Below are positions 1 through 11,259 of a stretch of DNA of 64,000 nucleotides, piece by piece. Every line of letters starts with the position of its first letter. The first letter of the stretch is position 1. A program made the position numbers and the translations under genes. The stretch is from Raphanus sativus (Eukaryota; Streptophyta; Magnoliopsida; Brassicales; Brassicaceae): positions 23,900,273-23,964,272 of the forward strand of contig NC_079513.1 of the NCBI RefSeq assembly GCF_000801105.2. The letters are read 5' to 3'. The notes below the pieces were generated by a model that saw only the letters and a list, made by a program, of their open reading frames with translations, ran no database searches and was not told where the DNA came from.

Positions 1-1143
1 ATAATATTCATATTTTTTTACAAAATAGATCATAACAAATAAAATGTTCAAATAGTCATAATATTTAGAAAAACTTAAAAATTAAAATTAAAATGTAACA
101 AAAATGATAAAAATATTCATAGTTCAAGTTTAAGATCAATATGAAAACTACATTTAAATTTTATTCTCAGATTTTATCACTCTAAATATTCATCACTTTT
201 TTAAAAAATATATATACAGAAAGTTATATTTTGAAATACAAATTTCACAAACGTAAATATTTCAACTAATAAAATCTTCAAAACAAAGTGCGAAGTATAA
301 AAAAACAATATTTTGATATGAATATTAAACTTTGTAAATTTTGTAATTTATGAGTTGCAGAAACGTCAAAAAAAAAGATAAGAGACGATACTTTATTAAT
401 CTTTAACAAATCTTATTTTTATTTAAAATTAATTATTTCATTAACAAAATTTTAGTGTGTATACGAACCGAGACTAGCTGGTTCATTGGGTCGTCAATTT
501 CCAGGTTTTTAATGGTTCAATAAGGATTTTCAACCGGTTCAACTTTAGTTAGATTTTGACATTAATTCAACCCTAATTATTGTTGGTTAAGGTTCAACCC
601 GGTTCGACAACCGGTTCAGTCTAGGTTTAAAAACTGCTCGACGGTCTATATAATTTTGTCTCAACAAAAAACTAATCAGCATTGAAAAAGTGATAGGAAA
701 CCTGCTAATCTTAACTCCTAAATACATCAATTAACGTTTAAAACAATATTCATATTTTTTTATTGTTCTTAAGATAAAAGTTAATACACTAAAAGAAAAG
801 CTAATATACTGTAGATTCAGCGCAGAAAAGGGGGAAGAACCAAAATTCCTCCGGGACCTCCACAAGCGTAACTATCATGGAACGTGACACAATAATATGA
901 TATGATATTGACCAAAACACATGTCTCTCTATAAAATAATGAGTTACGAGATTTTTATATGGCAAAAGAACTCGAACTGTACCAACCTATTTTTTTTTGC
1001 TTTGCGTGTGCAGGGGGATGGATATCTCTATCTAAAACAAGGTTTCCGATTATACCTAACACGGTAACACCATTTCAAAACCAATTAATTACAACTGCAG
1101 TGGTTTAGACTCTCTTTCAGACTAGTTGAAATTATTCATCTTA
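1..1143. other. AT-rich intergenic DNA
   Basis: No gene is supported here. The sequence is very AT-rich. Between about 470 and 640 it has repeated CCGGTTC/GGTTCA-type words, as seen in the subterminal parts of Brassicaceae DNA transposons, but I could not define element ends. No open reading frame with recognisable protein content was found. Confidence 0.6.
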
Positions 1144-1379
1144 GAGCATTATTATTGGGGGTTTCTCCCTCTTAGTTTCTCCAAATATATATATGTGTAT
1201 GTATCTATTATATAAGTGTATGTAATTGTGGAGTTCTTTAATTTAAGAGAAACTCAGCCAAAAGTTTCCAATAAAGAAACTTTTGGTTGAGTTTCTCTTA
1301 AATCAAAGAACTCCACAATTACATACACATATATGTATTTAGAGAAACTAAGAGGGAGAAACCCCCAATAATAATGCTC
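1144..1379. mobile_element. Foldback MITE with TTA target duplication
   Basis: The two halves are near-perfect reverse complements. The left half begins GAGCATTATTATTGGGGG and the right half ends with its complement. The arms are about 110 bp each and meet near 1262. TTA flanks both ends (1141-1143 and 1380-1382), the target duplication expected for PIF/Harbinger (Tourist-like) MITEs. The RNA would fold into one long hairpin, so small-RNA production is possible (inference). It lies about 760 bp upstream of the ERF gene. Confidence 0.85.
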
Positions 1380-1382
1380 TTA

Positions 1383-2143
1383 GTCAAGTCGATTTAAATA
1401 TTGTCAATGCTTGCAATTTTTCAATTTAAAATCAATTGATGACAAATAAACTAATATACAATATACAGTACTTAGATTATTAATCACTCTCTTCGATACA
1501 AAGTTTCAACCAACCAAAAACAAAAAAAACCTAAGCAAGTGAAATAAAAAAACCCTAAGAACTGCCTCCCTCGAGATCACATGTTTCAGCTTATCGGAGC
1601 ATGGTTTTATGACATTAACTTGATGTAGAATATAAAACTGAAAACTAACCTCCTGAAGCAAAAAAATAAAAAAAAATCAAACCAAAATGTAAAAAGATCA
1701 AACATTATAAATTCAATAGTGCTGCATCATCTACTCATAGTCTAATTTAACATGCTCTCCTGCTAAAGTTATATAGAGGAATAAAGGCCGTAATTTTATT
1801 GGTTGGTGAAAAAAAGTTAGCACATGCTTGTGAAACGAGGAATTATACAGCACGTGTGGTAAATAATAAACATGACTGCCTCTTTACAAGTCATCACCGC
1901 GTTACCACGTAATCATCTTCCTCAACGCGCAGACAACCCAAGACCTTCTTCCTCAAATTCTCATACTCTACTTATCACACACAATACACATATAAATACA
2001 CTAACAAGTCGCAATTCTCACTATAACTGTCAACTCCAAAAAAAAAGCACCTGGATTAGTACACAAAAAAACCCTAAATAACCAAAAATATATACACCAA
2101 CACACTTATCTATACCCTGTTCATTTTGTTTGTATAGAGAGAT
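1383..2143 (+). promoter_or_regulatory. Upstream region of the ERF gene
   Basis: No gene is seen here. A TATA-like CATATAAATA lies at about 1988, roughly 155 bp before the ATG. Telobox-like AAACCCTAA words occur near 1551 and 2069, and a CACGTG core lies near 1851. A transcription start near 2020 with a leader of about 120 nt fits but is inferred only. Confidence 0.4.
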
Positions 2144-2767
2144 ATGGATGCATCGCCCAAGTACACAGGTGTAAGGAAGAGGAAGTGGGGAAAATGGGTA
2201 GCCGAGATCCGTCTCCCAAACAGCCGAGAAAGGATCTGGCTCGGCTCCTTCGACTCCGCCGAGAAAGCGGCACGTGCTTTCGACGCGGCTCTTTACTGTC
2301 TCCGAGGCGCCGGAGCGCGTTTCAACTTTCCGGATAATCCGCCGGATATACCCGGTGGACGTTCCATGACGCCGCAGGAGATTCAGGTGGCAGCTAACCG
2401 TTTCGCCAAAGAAGAACTGTTACCACCCCATCAACAACGACCAACGTCGCAACGTGGCGATAAGTCATCGGAGGAAGTAACAGAAATTTCGGCACGTGAA
2501 GAAATTAGTGGTGGGCCAACGTTAGGAGAAGTTGGTGAATATAATAATTACAACAACGAGAATAATAGCAATGGTACTGATACGTCGACGTATTGGCCGT
2601 CTCTATGGGAAGAGAATTTTGGTATGTCGGAAGAGTTTGATACCTTCTACATGGAGGATTCGTCACAGCAACAAGAACATGAGCTCTCATCTGATTTTTA
2701 CTACGATGGAGCTTATGTTGTTGAAGATGATTTCTCTCATTACAATATTAATCTTTGGAATTTCTGA
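2144..2767 (+). CDS. ERF016: AP2/ERF transcription factor, ERF016-like (group II, DREB type)
   Basis: This is a single-exon gene of 207 aa. One AP2 DNA-binding domain spans about residues 7-63, with the [17 protein letters not shown] start, the [18 protein letters not shown] core and the final RFNFPD. Such proteins are nuclear and bind GCC- or DRE-type boxes; the Val in WVAEIR is typical of the DREB side. The remainder is acidic and rich in Asn, Glu and Ser, and it ends in INLWNF, the C-terminal signature I associate with ERF016/017/018. That tail and the position at the start of the collinear block suggest the orthologue of At5g21960. AATAAA-like signals follow near 2910. The family is certain; the exact member is inferred. 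Confidence 0.9.
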   Translation: MDASPKYTGVRKRKWGKWVAEIRLPNSRERIWLGSFDSAEKAARAFDAALYCLRGAGARFNFPDNPPDIPGGRSMTPQEIQVAANRFAKEELLPPHQQRPTSQRGDKSSEEVTEISAREEISGGPTLGEVGEYNNYNNENNSNGTDTSTYWPSLWEENFGMSEEFDTFYMEDSSQQQEHELSSDFYYDGAYVVEDDFSHYNINLWNF

Positions 2768-4518
2768 GATCCATTTTTTAGTAGTGATCTTGGACTGAAT
2801 ATTCCATCATTACTGAAGGTGAATCATTAAGCTACTAGTCTCTTATTAGTTTCGTTTAGTAGCTATTATTCATCTTCTTATTCTTTTTATTTTATTTATT
2901 ACAATTTATAAATAAATTTGTTATGTATGTTTATTGTGCTTTCGGTTACATTGCACATCATTTTCACTTTGTCTTTTTTTCTTACATTTTCTTGGTTAAC
3001 AAGCCAATATTGACCCCTATTGTTTGGTCATGTACGTTTTCAAAGTTTATAAATAAAGTTCCATATATGTATATTTCATTATGGACTCGCGTTTTGTTCG
3101 GAAATGAATTTTAACTTTTATTATAAATTTGTATATGAATTTTTTTTGGTCAAAAATTTATTTGTAATACACACGAAAATTTTACTATGTTATGTAATGA
3201 ACTGTCTAGAAGCACACATCCATCACGCTGAAAGTTAAAAGCAAAGACATCACACATGCATACCCAAACGGAAAAGTCCAAAGAATCGATGGCATGATAT
3301 GGTGTCGTAGTTGTTTTTACGGCCATCTCATTCACTATAATTGTAACATCTATGATCCATATTTCACTAAAAACTTACGATTTATTCCTGTACTCCATGT
3401 GAAATATATTCAACGAGACTATCGATATTATCAGGATACGATATTACTATTACATGTAACCATGCCTCAGATGAAGAGTGTAAATTGATCACTTGAAGTG
3501 AAAAGCAAATATAATATCTTGGTCGGAGGGTAATTCGAAACGTATCTCTAACAAATCGTTCCTTTAGATCATGTGATGAATTATATATTTTTTTAGTTCA
3601 CAATATTATAAAAATCTTATAAACTCTCCCAAACCTTTGGCTTATCAACCATATAATTCTATACAACACTAACATTTTCGGAAACATATATACTGTTAAG
3701 TTTTGACGACCACATGACCAGAAAAAAAACATCAACAATTATCTTCAGCCATTTAGGTCCTTCTTGACCGTCTATAACTTCTCCCTTTGTACGGTGAATA
3801 TGGCAAAGCCAGAATTACGACTTACGAGGCATAGTCTTGGCCAAGAGAGGTCCTTCTCAAGATGTTGTTGAAGATGAAGTTGGTTGTACGCCATAAGCAA
3901 CCAAAAGGATGTAACTTGCCTCTACTATGTTAGGTATTTAACTTGATGTTAGTGAGGAATAGGAAATGGATTATGGATGGCATAAACTGGCCACACATGG
4001 AGCAAATAGAATTAAGGAGTTTGGCAACGCCACGTGATTGGACGTACAACACGGTGGGGGCAACAACAATGAGTGGGGTTAAGTGTTCGAACACGTTAGA
4101 TTGAAATATAAATTGAAAAGGGAAAAGTGAACGAGAGTGGGTCTATAGAAGAGGGCTAAAGGAGGACCCATGAGAATGATGATGAGATGAGATCTTATGT
4201 TGATACGCGGTTTTGATTGAATTATGAATGCTTTACGCAACCTACCCCAACTAGTCTTATTTCTTTTGTTTTGCCAAAGTACTCTCGTCTTCATCCTCGT
4301 ACATATATTTAAATAAAATTCTCGTATATAAATATAAACGAATGAGGCACATTTTTATGATCATACGGACAATGGTTCAGTTCCTAAAGGTAACACAGCA
4401 ATGGATGCAAATCATATACGAAAACCATAACTTTTTTTTTTTTGCTAAAAATCACAAAAAAAAACCACAAAGTTGAAGTCAAACAGAAATTAAAAGGCTT
4501 TCATTTCAATTCTACGTT
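2768..4518. other. Intergenic, 3' flank of ERF gene
   Basis: The 3' untranslated region of the ERF gene probably ends near 2920 (TATAAATAAATTT). Beyond it there is AT-rich DNA with no supported gene. A G-box core (CCACGTGA) lies at about 4031. Short open frames in this stretch have no recognisable protein content. Confidence 0.5.
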
Positions 4519-5350
4519 TTTTTTTTTAACGCTTTGTATCATTAACAAGCCATATAGGCAAAAAGTTCCAACATATTACAAAACCAAGCACAATAACATA
4601 TCAATAGATATGTCATAAGAGAGGATAAATAGAAAAATATCAAAGAAAGACAAACGCAATACACGAAGACAGTAGTCTTCTAATGGCGTGCATTCCTTAT
4701 ACATTAATGATTGTAATTGTATACCATCAGCGATGGAAATCATGAGCTCGAACCCTCCAAACTACTTAGCTTTTCTTTTATCCACATTATTAGCTTGAAA
4801 AAAAACTCAGTTTTTGGAGGTCTAGCTCCATGAAATCAATCCCACCAATCCTCACTCTCAAGTAGACAGAACTAGATGATAATACAGTCGCTCCAAAAGA
4901 AACCAGCAAGTCCCAAAAGCTACAACTGTACAGCATAAAGGAGGCGAGAGAGCAGACCCAAACCAAGGAATCAAAAGCACCAGCCTGAACTTGACTGGAG
5001 AAAGGATAAGATGATCTCTTGCTTAACCCTCGTCCCAAGGTAATAAGAGACCTGGCGAAGCTACAAGTTCAATGCATCTATCCTATACCAACTACTGGAA
5101 ACAGCAACCCTTAAAACCCAAACACTAGAGGGAGCAAGACACTTCAAAAAAACCGCCTAAACCAAATCACAAGAGAACCAGAACCAGGACACAAAAGAAC
5201 CACCAAGCCATACACTAACCGGAAAGAAACGGTGGAAGAAGCACACCAAGTGCCTAAGACCCAACACAGCAGGTGAACACCGATGAGAAGCAGGATTAAA
5301 CAGTTCCGCCAATCTATTAAACATAAATTAACTGTGAGACTTGTCAATCA
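4519..5350 (-). mobile_element. Possible non-LTR retroposon 3' remnant
   Basis: Read on the minus strand, this stretch ends in a short A-tract (T-run at 4518-4528) just after GGCTTGTTAATGATACAAAG. That is the layout of a LINE/SINE 3' end. Two short minus-strand open frames (4790-5038 and 5144-5347) show no recognisable reverse-transcriptase motifs. The base composition is more GC-rich than the flanks. No clear target-site duplication was found, so this is a suggestion only; it could also be a decayed host gene. Confidence 0.3.
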
Positions 5351-5995
5351 ACTATACATGTTAATTTGTTAACATTTACTCTTTGTGTTTAAATTTATTT
5401 GATGGGCAAAGACTTTTTTCGGCTACAAGTCAAGTGGAGTTCATTGAATCAAGAATTTGAGAGAATTAAGATTTGATTAAATTCAAGAAAATCTGAGAAT
5501 TGAATAAATTTTTAACAATCCTGTTACAAGATTTATGTTTTTTGAAGAAATTTTAGTATTTTTTTGAATCTGTAATATTTTTTTAAATTACGGTGATAAT
5601 ATTATTATCGTCTTATGAAATATATAATATATCTAAAAGTTATTAGAAATTTATTTTCAAATTTTTTTTTCATTTCAAAAGTTTTGGTTTTTTTAAAAAG
5701 ATCTCAAGTAATTTTTTATTTTTAGTTTTTAGTTTCAAATACCATCATATATAAGGGATATTTCGATTCATTATTTTTCAGTGGAAAATGTTATCTAAAT
5801 TCCACTAAATCTCATTTGATAGATTTTATTAACAAAATTCATATTTTACAGTAAATTGGAATTTAAGAGAATTTATATAAATGACTAATCTAATAAGTTT
5901 AGATTTAATATAGAATTCTATAAATTCTAGATATAATAAAAGCAGATTTGAGAAAAAAGTGAAATCCTTTCAAATCCTTGATACCAAGTAATGTT
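5351..5995. other. AT-rich intergenic DNA
   Basis: Low-complexity AT-rich sequence with short repeated AATTTTATTAA and GAATTTAAGAGAATT-like words. Nothing codes for a protein. Confidence 0.5.
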
Positions 5996-6003
5996 CTCAT
6001 TAC

Positions 6004-7144
6004 TAGGGCTGCCGGGGTACTATTCGGGTGTTGGTTCTATTTTAATCGGGTTCGGATTTTAATGGTTACCGAAAACCAACCCCATTCGGATAATTTAAAA
6101 TTTGGGTTCGGAACCGGTTCGGGTGCTCTTCGGTTCGGATCGGGGTTGGTAAATTATTTTGGTATTGATATAACCCGAAATACTATCGGGTTTAGGTCTC
6201 AAACGGACTTTTGGTTCTTAAGTATATCGTTTATACTAAATATAACCAATACAAATCTAAATAAATTGTAACTTGCAATACAAGTAAGTAAGTAAAAACA
6301 TCAATTTTGTCACTGACCAAAGAAAACAACTATAAAACGACGCAAATTTAAAACGAAAGCTAAACATCTTTAATGATATAAATAAAACAAAACAAATGAG
6401 AGAATTCAAAGAAAAACTAAAGCCAAAACCAAAACCAAATGGAAAACATATTATTTAATGAAATCAAAAACCAAAAACTTAAATAAAACTTCAAGTTTCA
6501 ACGGCAAGCACCATCTTCAACCTTCAACTACAAACTTTTCAAACTTCAATCTTAAAGATATAAGTAAAATCAGTTTTTTTTTATTTTTTAAATAGTTTAT
6601 TTGTATAAATTTTGTAACCAAAACATAAGTAAGATTGATTCAAAAAAAAAAAAGGAACATCAATCTTGATAATTCAAAATCAAACGAAAAAGTAAATATA
6701 TCTATCGATAGAAATAAAACCAAATAAATGAAAGCATAAAACGAAAACCAATTTCTCATGAAATGAGAAGCATTGTTCAATGAACAAAAAATCAAAATAT
6801 AAAAGCTTTGAACTTCAACCGCAATCTTCAACCATAAACTTCCATGTTATAAAACCACCAACCTTTATGTAATAGATAATAATTTAGATGTTTCATATAT
6901 CTAAGTGTATTTTGGATACATATCAGAAATTGAAATCATGTTTGGTACAAGATTTTTTGGAATGTTTCGGGTTCTATCGGATATCCATTTAAATTTGGAT
7001 TCGGTTCAGATAATATCCATAACCCAAAATACCATAAAACAAGATTCATTCGGTATTTATGTCGGGTTCAGATCGGTTCGGATTCGTTTTTATCGGATCG
7101 GATTTGGTTCAGATTTTCGGATTCGGTTAATTTATCCAGCCCTA
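6004..7144. mobile_element. Non-autonomous hAT element, 1141 bp
   Basis: The ends are short inverted repeats, TAGGGCTG at 6004 and CAGCCCTA ending at 7144. They are flanked by 8-bp duplications CTCATTAC (5996-6003) and CTCGTTAC (7145-7152), which differ at one base. Both subterminal zones are packed with CGGTTCGG/TTCGGAT/CGGGTTC words, the pattern expected for hAT transposase binding sites. No transposase frame is present. The one-base change in the duplication suggests an insertion that is not very recent. Confidence 0.85.
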
Positions 7145-7152
7145 CTCGTTAC

Positions 7153-7945
7153 TATAGGTAACAAATCAATTTTGTTTGATATTTATGATTAAGATATGAT
7201 CAGTTATCTAACATGGCAGTCTTATTGGTTAATTAATTTTTCAAATATTTTTTATATATCAAGATAAATTTTAGAAAAGATAAGCATATCTTAAATTTTA
7301 TATATTAACTTTAAACATCAAATAAAATGAATTACTAATGTATATATAGAACATGGTGGTAATTATACAATAATCATGATGATAATACTAATGAAAATGG
7401 TGTTATATCTATAAAAGTAATAATGACAAAATCTTGGAAAATCTGGACAATGGATTATAATTTATAATGAATGATAGAAGAAGATAAACATTAAATATTC
7501 CAAAAGTGGTAACTGGTAAGAGGACATTTCCAAATTCAATGTGAAATCTTATTCAGCTGTTATTCCTTTGAAAAATAAATACCACATGAATAAAATACTG
7601 TCGGCTTAAATCGGCATTTATCGGGTCCCATCTTCTGTATGTGGATAACCCTCACCGTTTCTCAGAAAGCATCCATCTCGGCACTGCCACGTTACATTCG
7701 TTCCCAGTTCCTATATAGCCGCAACGGTTAAGGAACCGCCACGTGTCCACTGATGTGATAAGGTTGAGTCAACAGTTACTTTATCCTCTTCATCGTTCTC
7801 ACTTTTTCATTTAAAATTTTACTAACATTTAATAAAGAAAGTAATAACAACCAAGTCAACGAGACCACGAGAGTACGTACGAAGGGACAAGAATCAAACT
7901 ATAAAGATCCATCGTCTCTCCCTCTTTCATTTCTGCTAACTCCAA
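7153..7945 (+). promoter_or_regulatory. Upstream region of OXS3-like gene with ABRE/G-box
   Basis: No gene is seen. A GCCACGTGTCC motif at about 7738-7748 is a strong G-box/ABRE-type site. A TATA-like CTATATAG lies just upstream near 7711. Together they suggest ABA- or stress-responsive expression of the following gene (inference). The far left is AT-rich with no features. Confidence 0.45.
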
Positions 7946-8769
7946 ATGACGACTGAGATGGATAGAATTGAATCTTACGTGTTTGATATCTCCGGTGATC
8001 ATCTGCATCTGTCTTCTTCTGAGTCGGTCTCTTCACCTTCTAATTCTTCTATTGGGAAGAATAGCGATGACGATGACGAGGAAGATAATGAAGCTGAGTC
8101 ATCTCCGGACAAGGGTCCTCTTGATTTGATGGAAGCTCTCGAAGAAGTCTTACCCGTTAGGTAAAAATCTCTTTCAAAACTTAATGTCTTGCTGTCTGAA
8201 TCTAGAGAGAGTCAGAAACTTTTTTTTAAGACATAAGTAAGAGTTTTTTTCTGAATGTTTTTCTTTTTGAATGTGGTTTGTGTAGGAAAGGGATATCGAA
8301 TTATTACAATGGAAAGTCAAAGTCTTTCACGAATTTAGCTGAGGATGCTGCGTCGGCGTTGGCTTCTTGTTATTCTTCAATGAAAGATTTGGCGAAGCCG
8401 GAGAATCCTTACAGTCGTCGTCGGAGGAATCTCCTCTGCCATAAGATTTGGGAGAAGAGTCCACGTGGAAGGATCTCGAAGAGACAGACCATGAGCTCGA
8501 GCAAGAGCAAGAGCGCGTTGACGCTTGCTGTGGTGGTTGCTGCCGAGGAAGGTTCTTCGTCCGGCGGAGACTCGTCTACGGGAACAAGTCCGACGACGTC
8601 CACTGGATCTCCTCCGAGGCTGTGTCCTGGGAGTCAAGGGTCTTTTGGTAATATGAAGTCTTCTCATTCGTCGTCAATGGGTTTTTGTGCCTGGAGATCG
8701 TATTCGGTGGCTGAAACTCCGAGGTGTTTTCCGGCGACGGCGAGTGGTATTGGTTCCACTGACTCGTAG
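7946..8769 (+). CDS. OXS3-like nuclear stress-tolerance family protein
   Basis: Two exons, 7946-8160 and 8286-8769, join at the codon for Arg in the VLPVR/KGISNYYNGKSKSF block and give 232 aa. The protein has the family pattern I know from OXIDATIVE STRESS 3: a Ser-rich stretch near SSIGKNSDDDDEEDNE, then GPLDLMEALEEVLPVR, then KGISNYYNGKSKSFTNLAE, then KPENPYSRRRRNLL, which contains a basic nuclear-localisation-like cluster. The rest is Ser/Gly-rich and disordered. Family members are small nuclear proteins linked to heavy-metal and oxidative stress tolerance; the molecular function is unclear. By order it should correspond to At5g21940. The intron has a GT donor and AG acceptor. The upstream ABRE is consistent with stress control. 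Confidence 0.85.
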
Positions 8770-9751
8770 GAAGGATTAACATTTTGTGTTTTTTTTTTTG
8801 TAAATTTATATTTTTGAAGTTAAATCCTTTTAGTATTTTCTTGGAGTAACATCTAGAGAATGTACAGACGAGTTTAACGGATCCTTTCTTGTTCTTAGCC
8901 AAGTTTTAATGCTAAAACCATATGAAACAACTATAATAATCTATGATACGACAAGTAGTAATCAATTAAGAGATGAAGCTGTGAATGTTTGGTGAGAAGA
9001 AGATGATGAGGTTTGAATCTGAACTACCAACTTTCTTTCAAGTACATTTCTGTGAAGAGGCATTTATGTCCACTGTTCATTGTTTGTAGTTCTTCCTGTG
9101 TACTTAATTAGCAAATCGGAAGTGTTTTTTTTTTTTTTGCTTGTGAGAGGACTAATCTGTTGAACTGGAACATAGTCAAGGATCTCGTTTAACACTGGTC
9201 ACTTAAGAGACTTTACCAAAACCACGTTTAATACTAGTCCTTTAGAGAGATGATTAACTCCGTTTTTTTATTAAGAGTTTTTAATTCATGATTCGACATT
9301 TTTTTTTAAATTTTTCAACTAACAGACAGTTCTTATATTTATTATTTGAAAGACGATTTTTTAGTTAAAATATAAGAAAAACTAAAAAGCCGAAATTAAG
9401 AACCCAATTAAAAAACCTGGATTAATCATAGTCTATTGTTTGGTAGGTCGATTCCACATAAGCTTGCCCAGGATTTTCTAAGGTTAAAGATTGTACATCA
9501 CTACATTGTGTATATGTTGCAACCTCCAACTCGTGAATAGTAATTACAAGATTTCAGTAATCTCTTTTATACAGTAACTTAAAAATGTAAAATATACAAA
9601 ACCTTGAAAGGCTCGTTTACTGACTTATTGAGTAGGTAAGACCTTCTGGGCGAAGTAAAAGGTTAGGGTCTCAGGGACAGTGATTAAAACTAGTCCACGT
9701 TTATCTTCTTTCAGCTTCTCAATTGAACGTCAGAGACCTCTGCAGCCTGCA
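8770..9751. other. Intergenic between OXS3-like and YLMG2
   Basis: Contains the 3' untranslated region of the upstream gene and the leader of YLMG2. No further gene, repeat or RNA gene was recognised. Confidence 0.5.
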
Positions 9752-10829
9752 ATGGAGGAGGCGAGTGCGAACGAACCAGCTACCAAAAGAAGCGTCAAAT
9801 CGTCTCCGTCAGGACCGATACCGAACTTTTTTGTATCTCTATCCTCTGCATTTACGCAAAAAACTCCACTCCTGCGTCCGAACAAACCCAATTTGCTACT
9901 TCTACCACCTGTTTCAGACTCCGTCAAGTTGATTCAAGACCTCCATCGTTCTCTGGCCTCTGCTACTGAGAAATTCTCAGGCTTCTTCCATTCACTCGCC
10001 TATAGGAACCCTCTGTTCCAGGAAGCGGTTCGCTTGTCCTCCGAGTTTCGCGGTCTTTGCGACGAGGTAGTTCTCTAAGTAAACGTTTTGTTTATGTCCT
10101 AAAGTTAATATCTTTTTTTGTTCTACTCTACTCTTCTCTATGTCTCTGTTTCAGTAGATAAGTAAAGGCTGTGTTTTTTGTGTGCGTTGCTTCTGGTTAA
10201 TTGGTGAAGAAGCCTTTTGTTTTGTTTTTTTTTCCTCAGGTTCGTTTGAGAAACACTACTACAAGGGTGAGTTTTGCGATGGCTAATCACGGTTTTGCAG
10301 CGGTTCTGCCTGGAGATTCAGTTGCTGGATTGGTGGTTGCTAACGGGTTGATAAACTTCCTCAACATTTATAGCAACGTTCTTGTTCTCCGTCTAGTACT
10401 CACCTGGTTCCCTACTGCTCCTCCTGTCATTGTCAGCCCCCTCAGGTTACTGTTTTCTCTGCTTGTATTTTGAGAAATGCCACTAGAGGAAGTTTCTTTT
10501 GGATCTCTCCTTTCTCTCCAACTCTTGAATGGTTTAAGTGTTGGTCAGAGAACCTTTTGGGGTTGAATGCTAATTATGTGTTTTACCGTTGTAACAGCAC
10601 TTTATGCGATCCATACTTGAACTTATTCAGAGGAGTCATACCGCCTCTCGGAGGATTGGATCTGTCTCCCATTTTGGCCTTCCTTGTGCTCAATGCCTTC
10701 ACCAGCAGTGCTATGGCGCTTCCTTGTGAGCTCCCTCCAGCTGAAGGAGCGGCTTCTCCATCATCTCCTGAGACAAAGTGGACGAGAAGGAGAAGGTTGG
10801 CCAGGACCAAGAGGACCATAGACCGATGA
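9752..10829 (+). CDS. YLMG2: YGGT-family chloroplast membrane protein YLMG2
   Basis: Three exons (9752-10066, 10240-10445, 10598-10829) give 250 aa. The first exon is Ser/Pro-rich and likely includes the plastid transit sequence. The YggT domain lies in exons 2-3, with two hydrophobic segments around VAGLVVANGLINFLNIYSNV and LSPILAFLVLNAFTSSAMAL. Between them are the family features RLVLTWFP, the CDPYLNLFRGVIPP turn and GGLDLSPI. The C-terminus is basic. In Arabidopsis the YLMG/YGGT proteins are thylakoid membrane proteins related to cyanobacterial YlmG, and YLMG1-1 affects nucleoid partitioning. By sequence and order this is the At5g21920 counterpart. I chose the ATG at 9752; an in-frame extension upstream lacks an ATG. 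Confidence 0.88.
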
Positions 10830-11259
10830 CCTGAAGCTTTCTAAAAACTCTCCTCTTTTCTACCTTTTTAGTCTTTGAATAAACAAAGACTTGTGTCTCT
10901 TATATACACAACTCTGTAAGACTTTGCACAATTTCAATGCAATATTAATCTTTGTTCTTCATTAGCAACTTTTACCAAGGGTTTAAGCCTCTGCTTTGCA
11001 GGATAGTTTCAAAGAGCTATCAAGATGGTATGGTTAACACCTTACAAAGAAAGAGAAGAGAGAAAGCTTTGTCTATAGATTTTCGCTGGTTCAAATGAAT
11101 CTTTTGTTTCTAGTGACCACACACATTACAAGAAGAATTGTAAAGACTATTATTCTATTAGTAGTTTTCATTACTACGAACCTCCGGAGATGTTCTAGTC
11201 TAACAATAAAAAATGGTTCATGACTTCAGTACTAAACATGGCCAAAACTTGTCTACTCA
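10830..11259. other. Convergent 3' flanks
   Basis: YLMG2 ends at 10829 and the next gene is on the opposite strand, so both 3' untranslated regions meet here. AATAAA-type signals lie near 10877. No gene is seen. Confidence 0.5.

Noticed and set aside
9680..9751. Longer N-terminus for YLMG2 in the same frame
   Set aside because: The extension begins with GTG and contains no ATG; the first ATG is at 9752.
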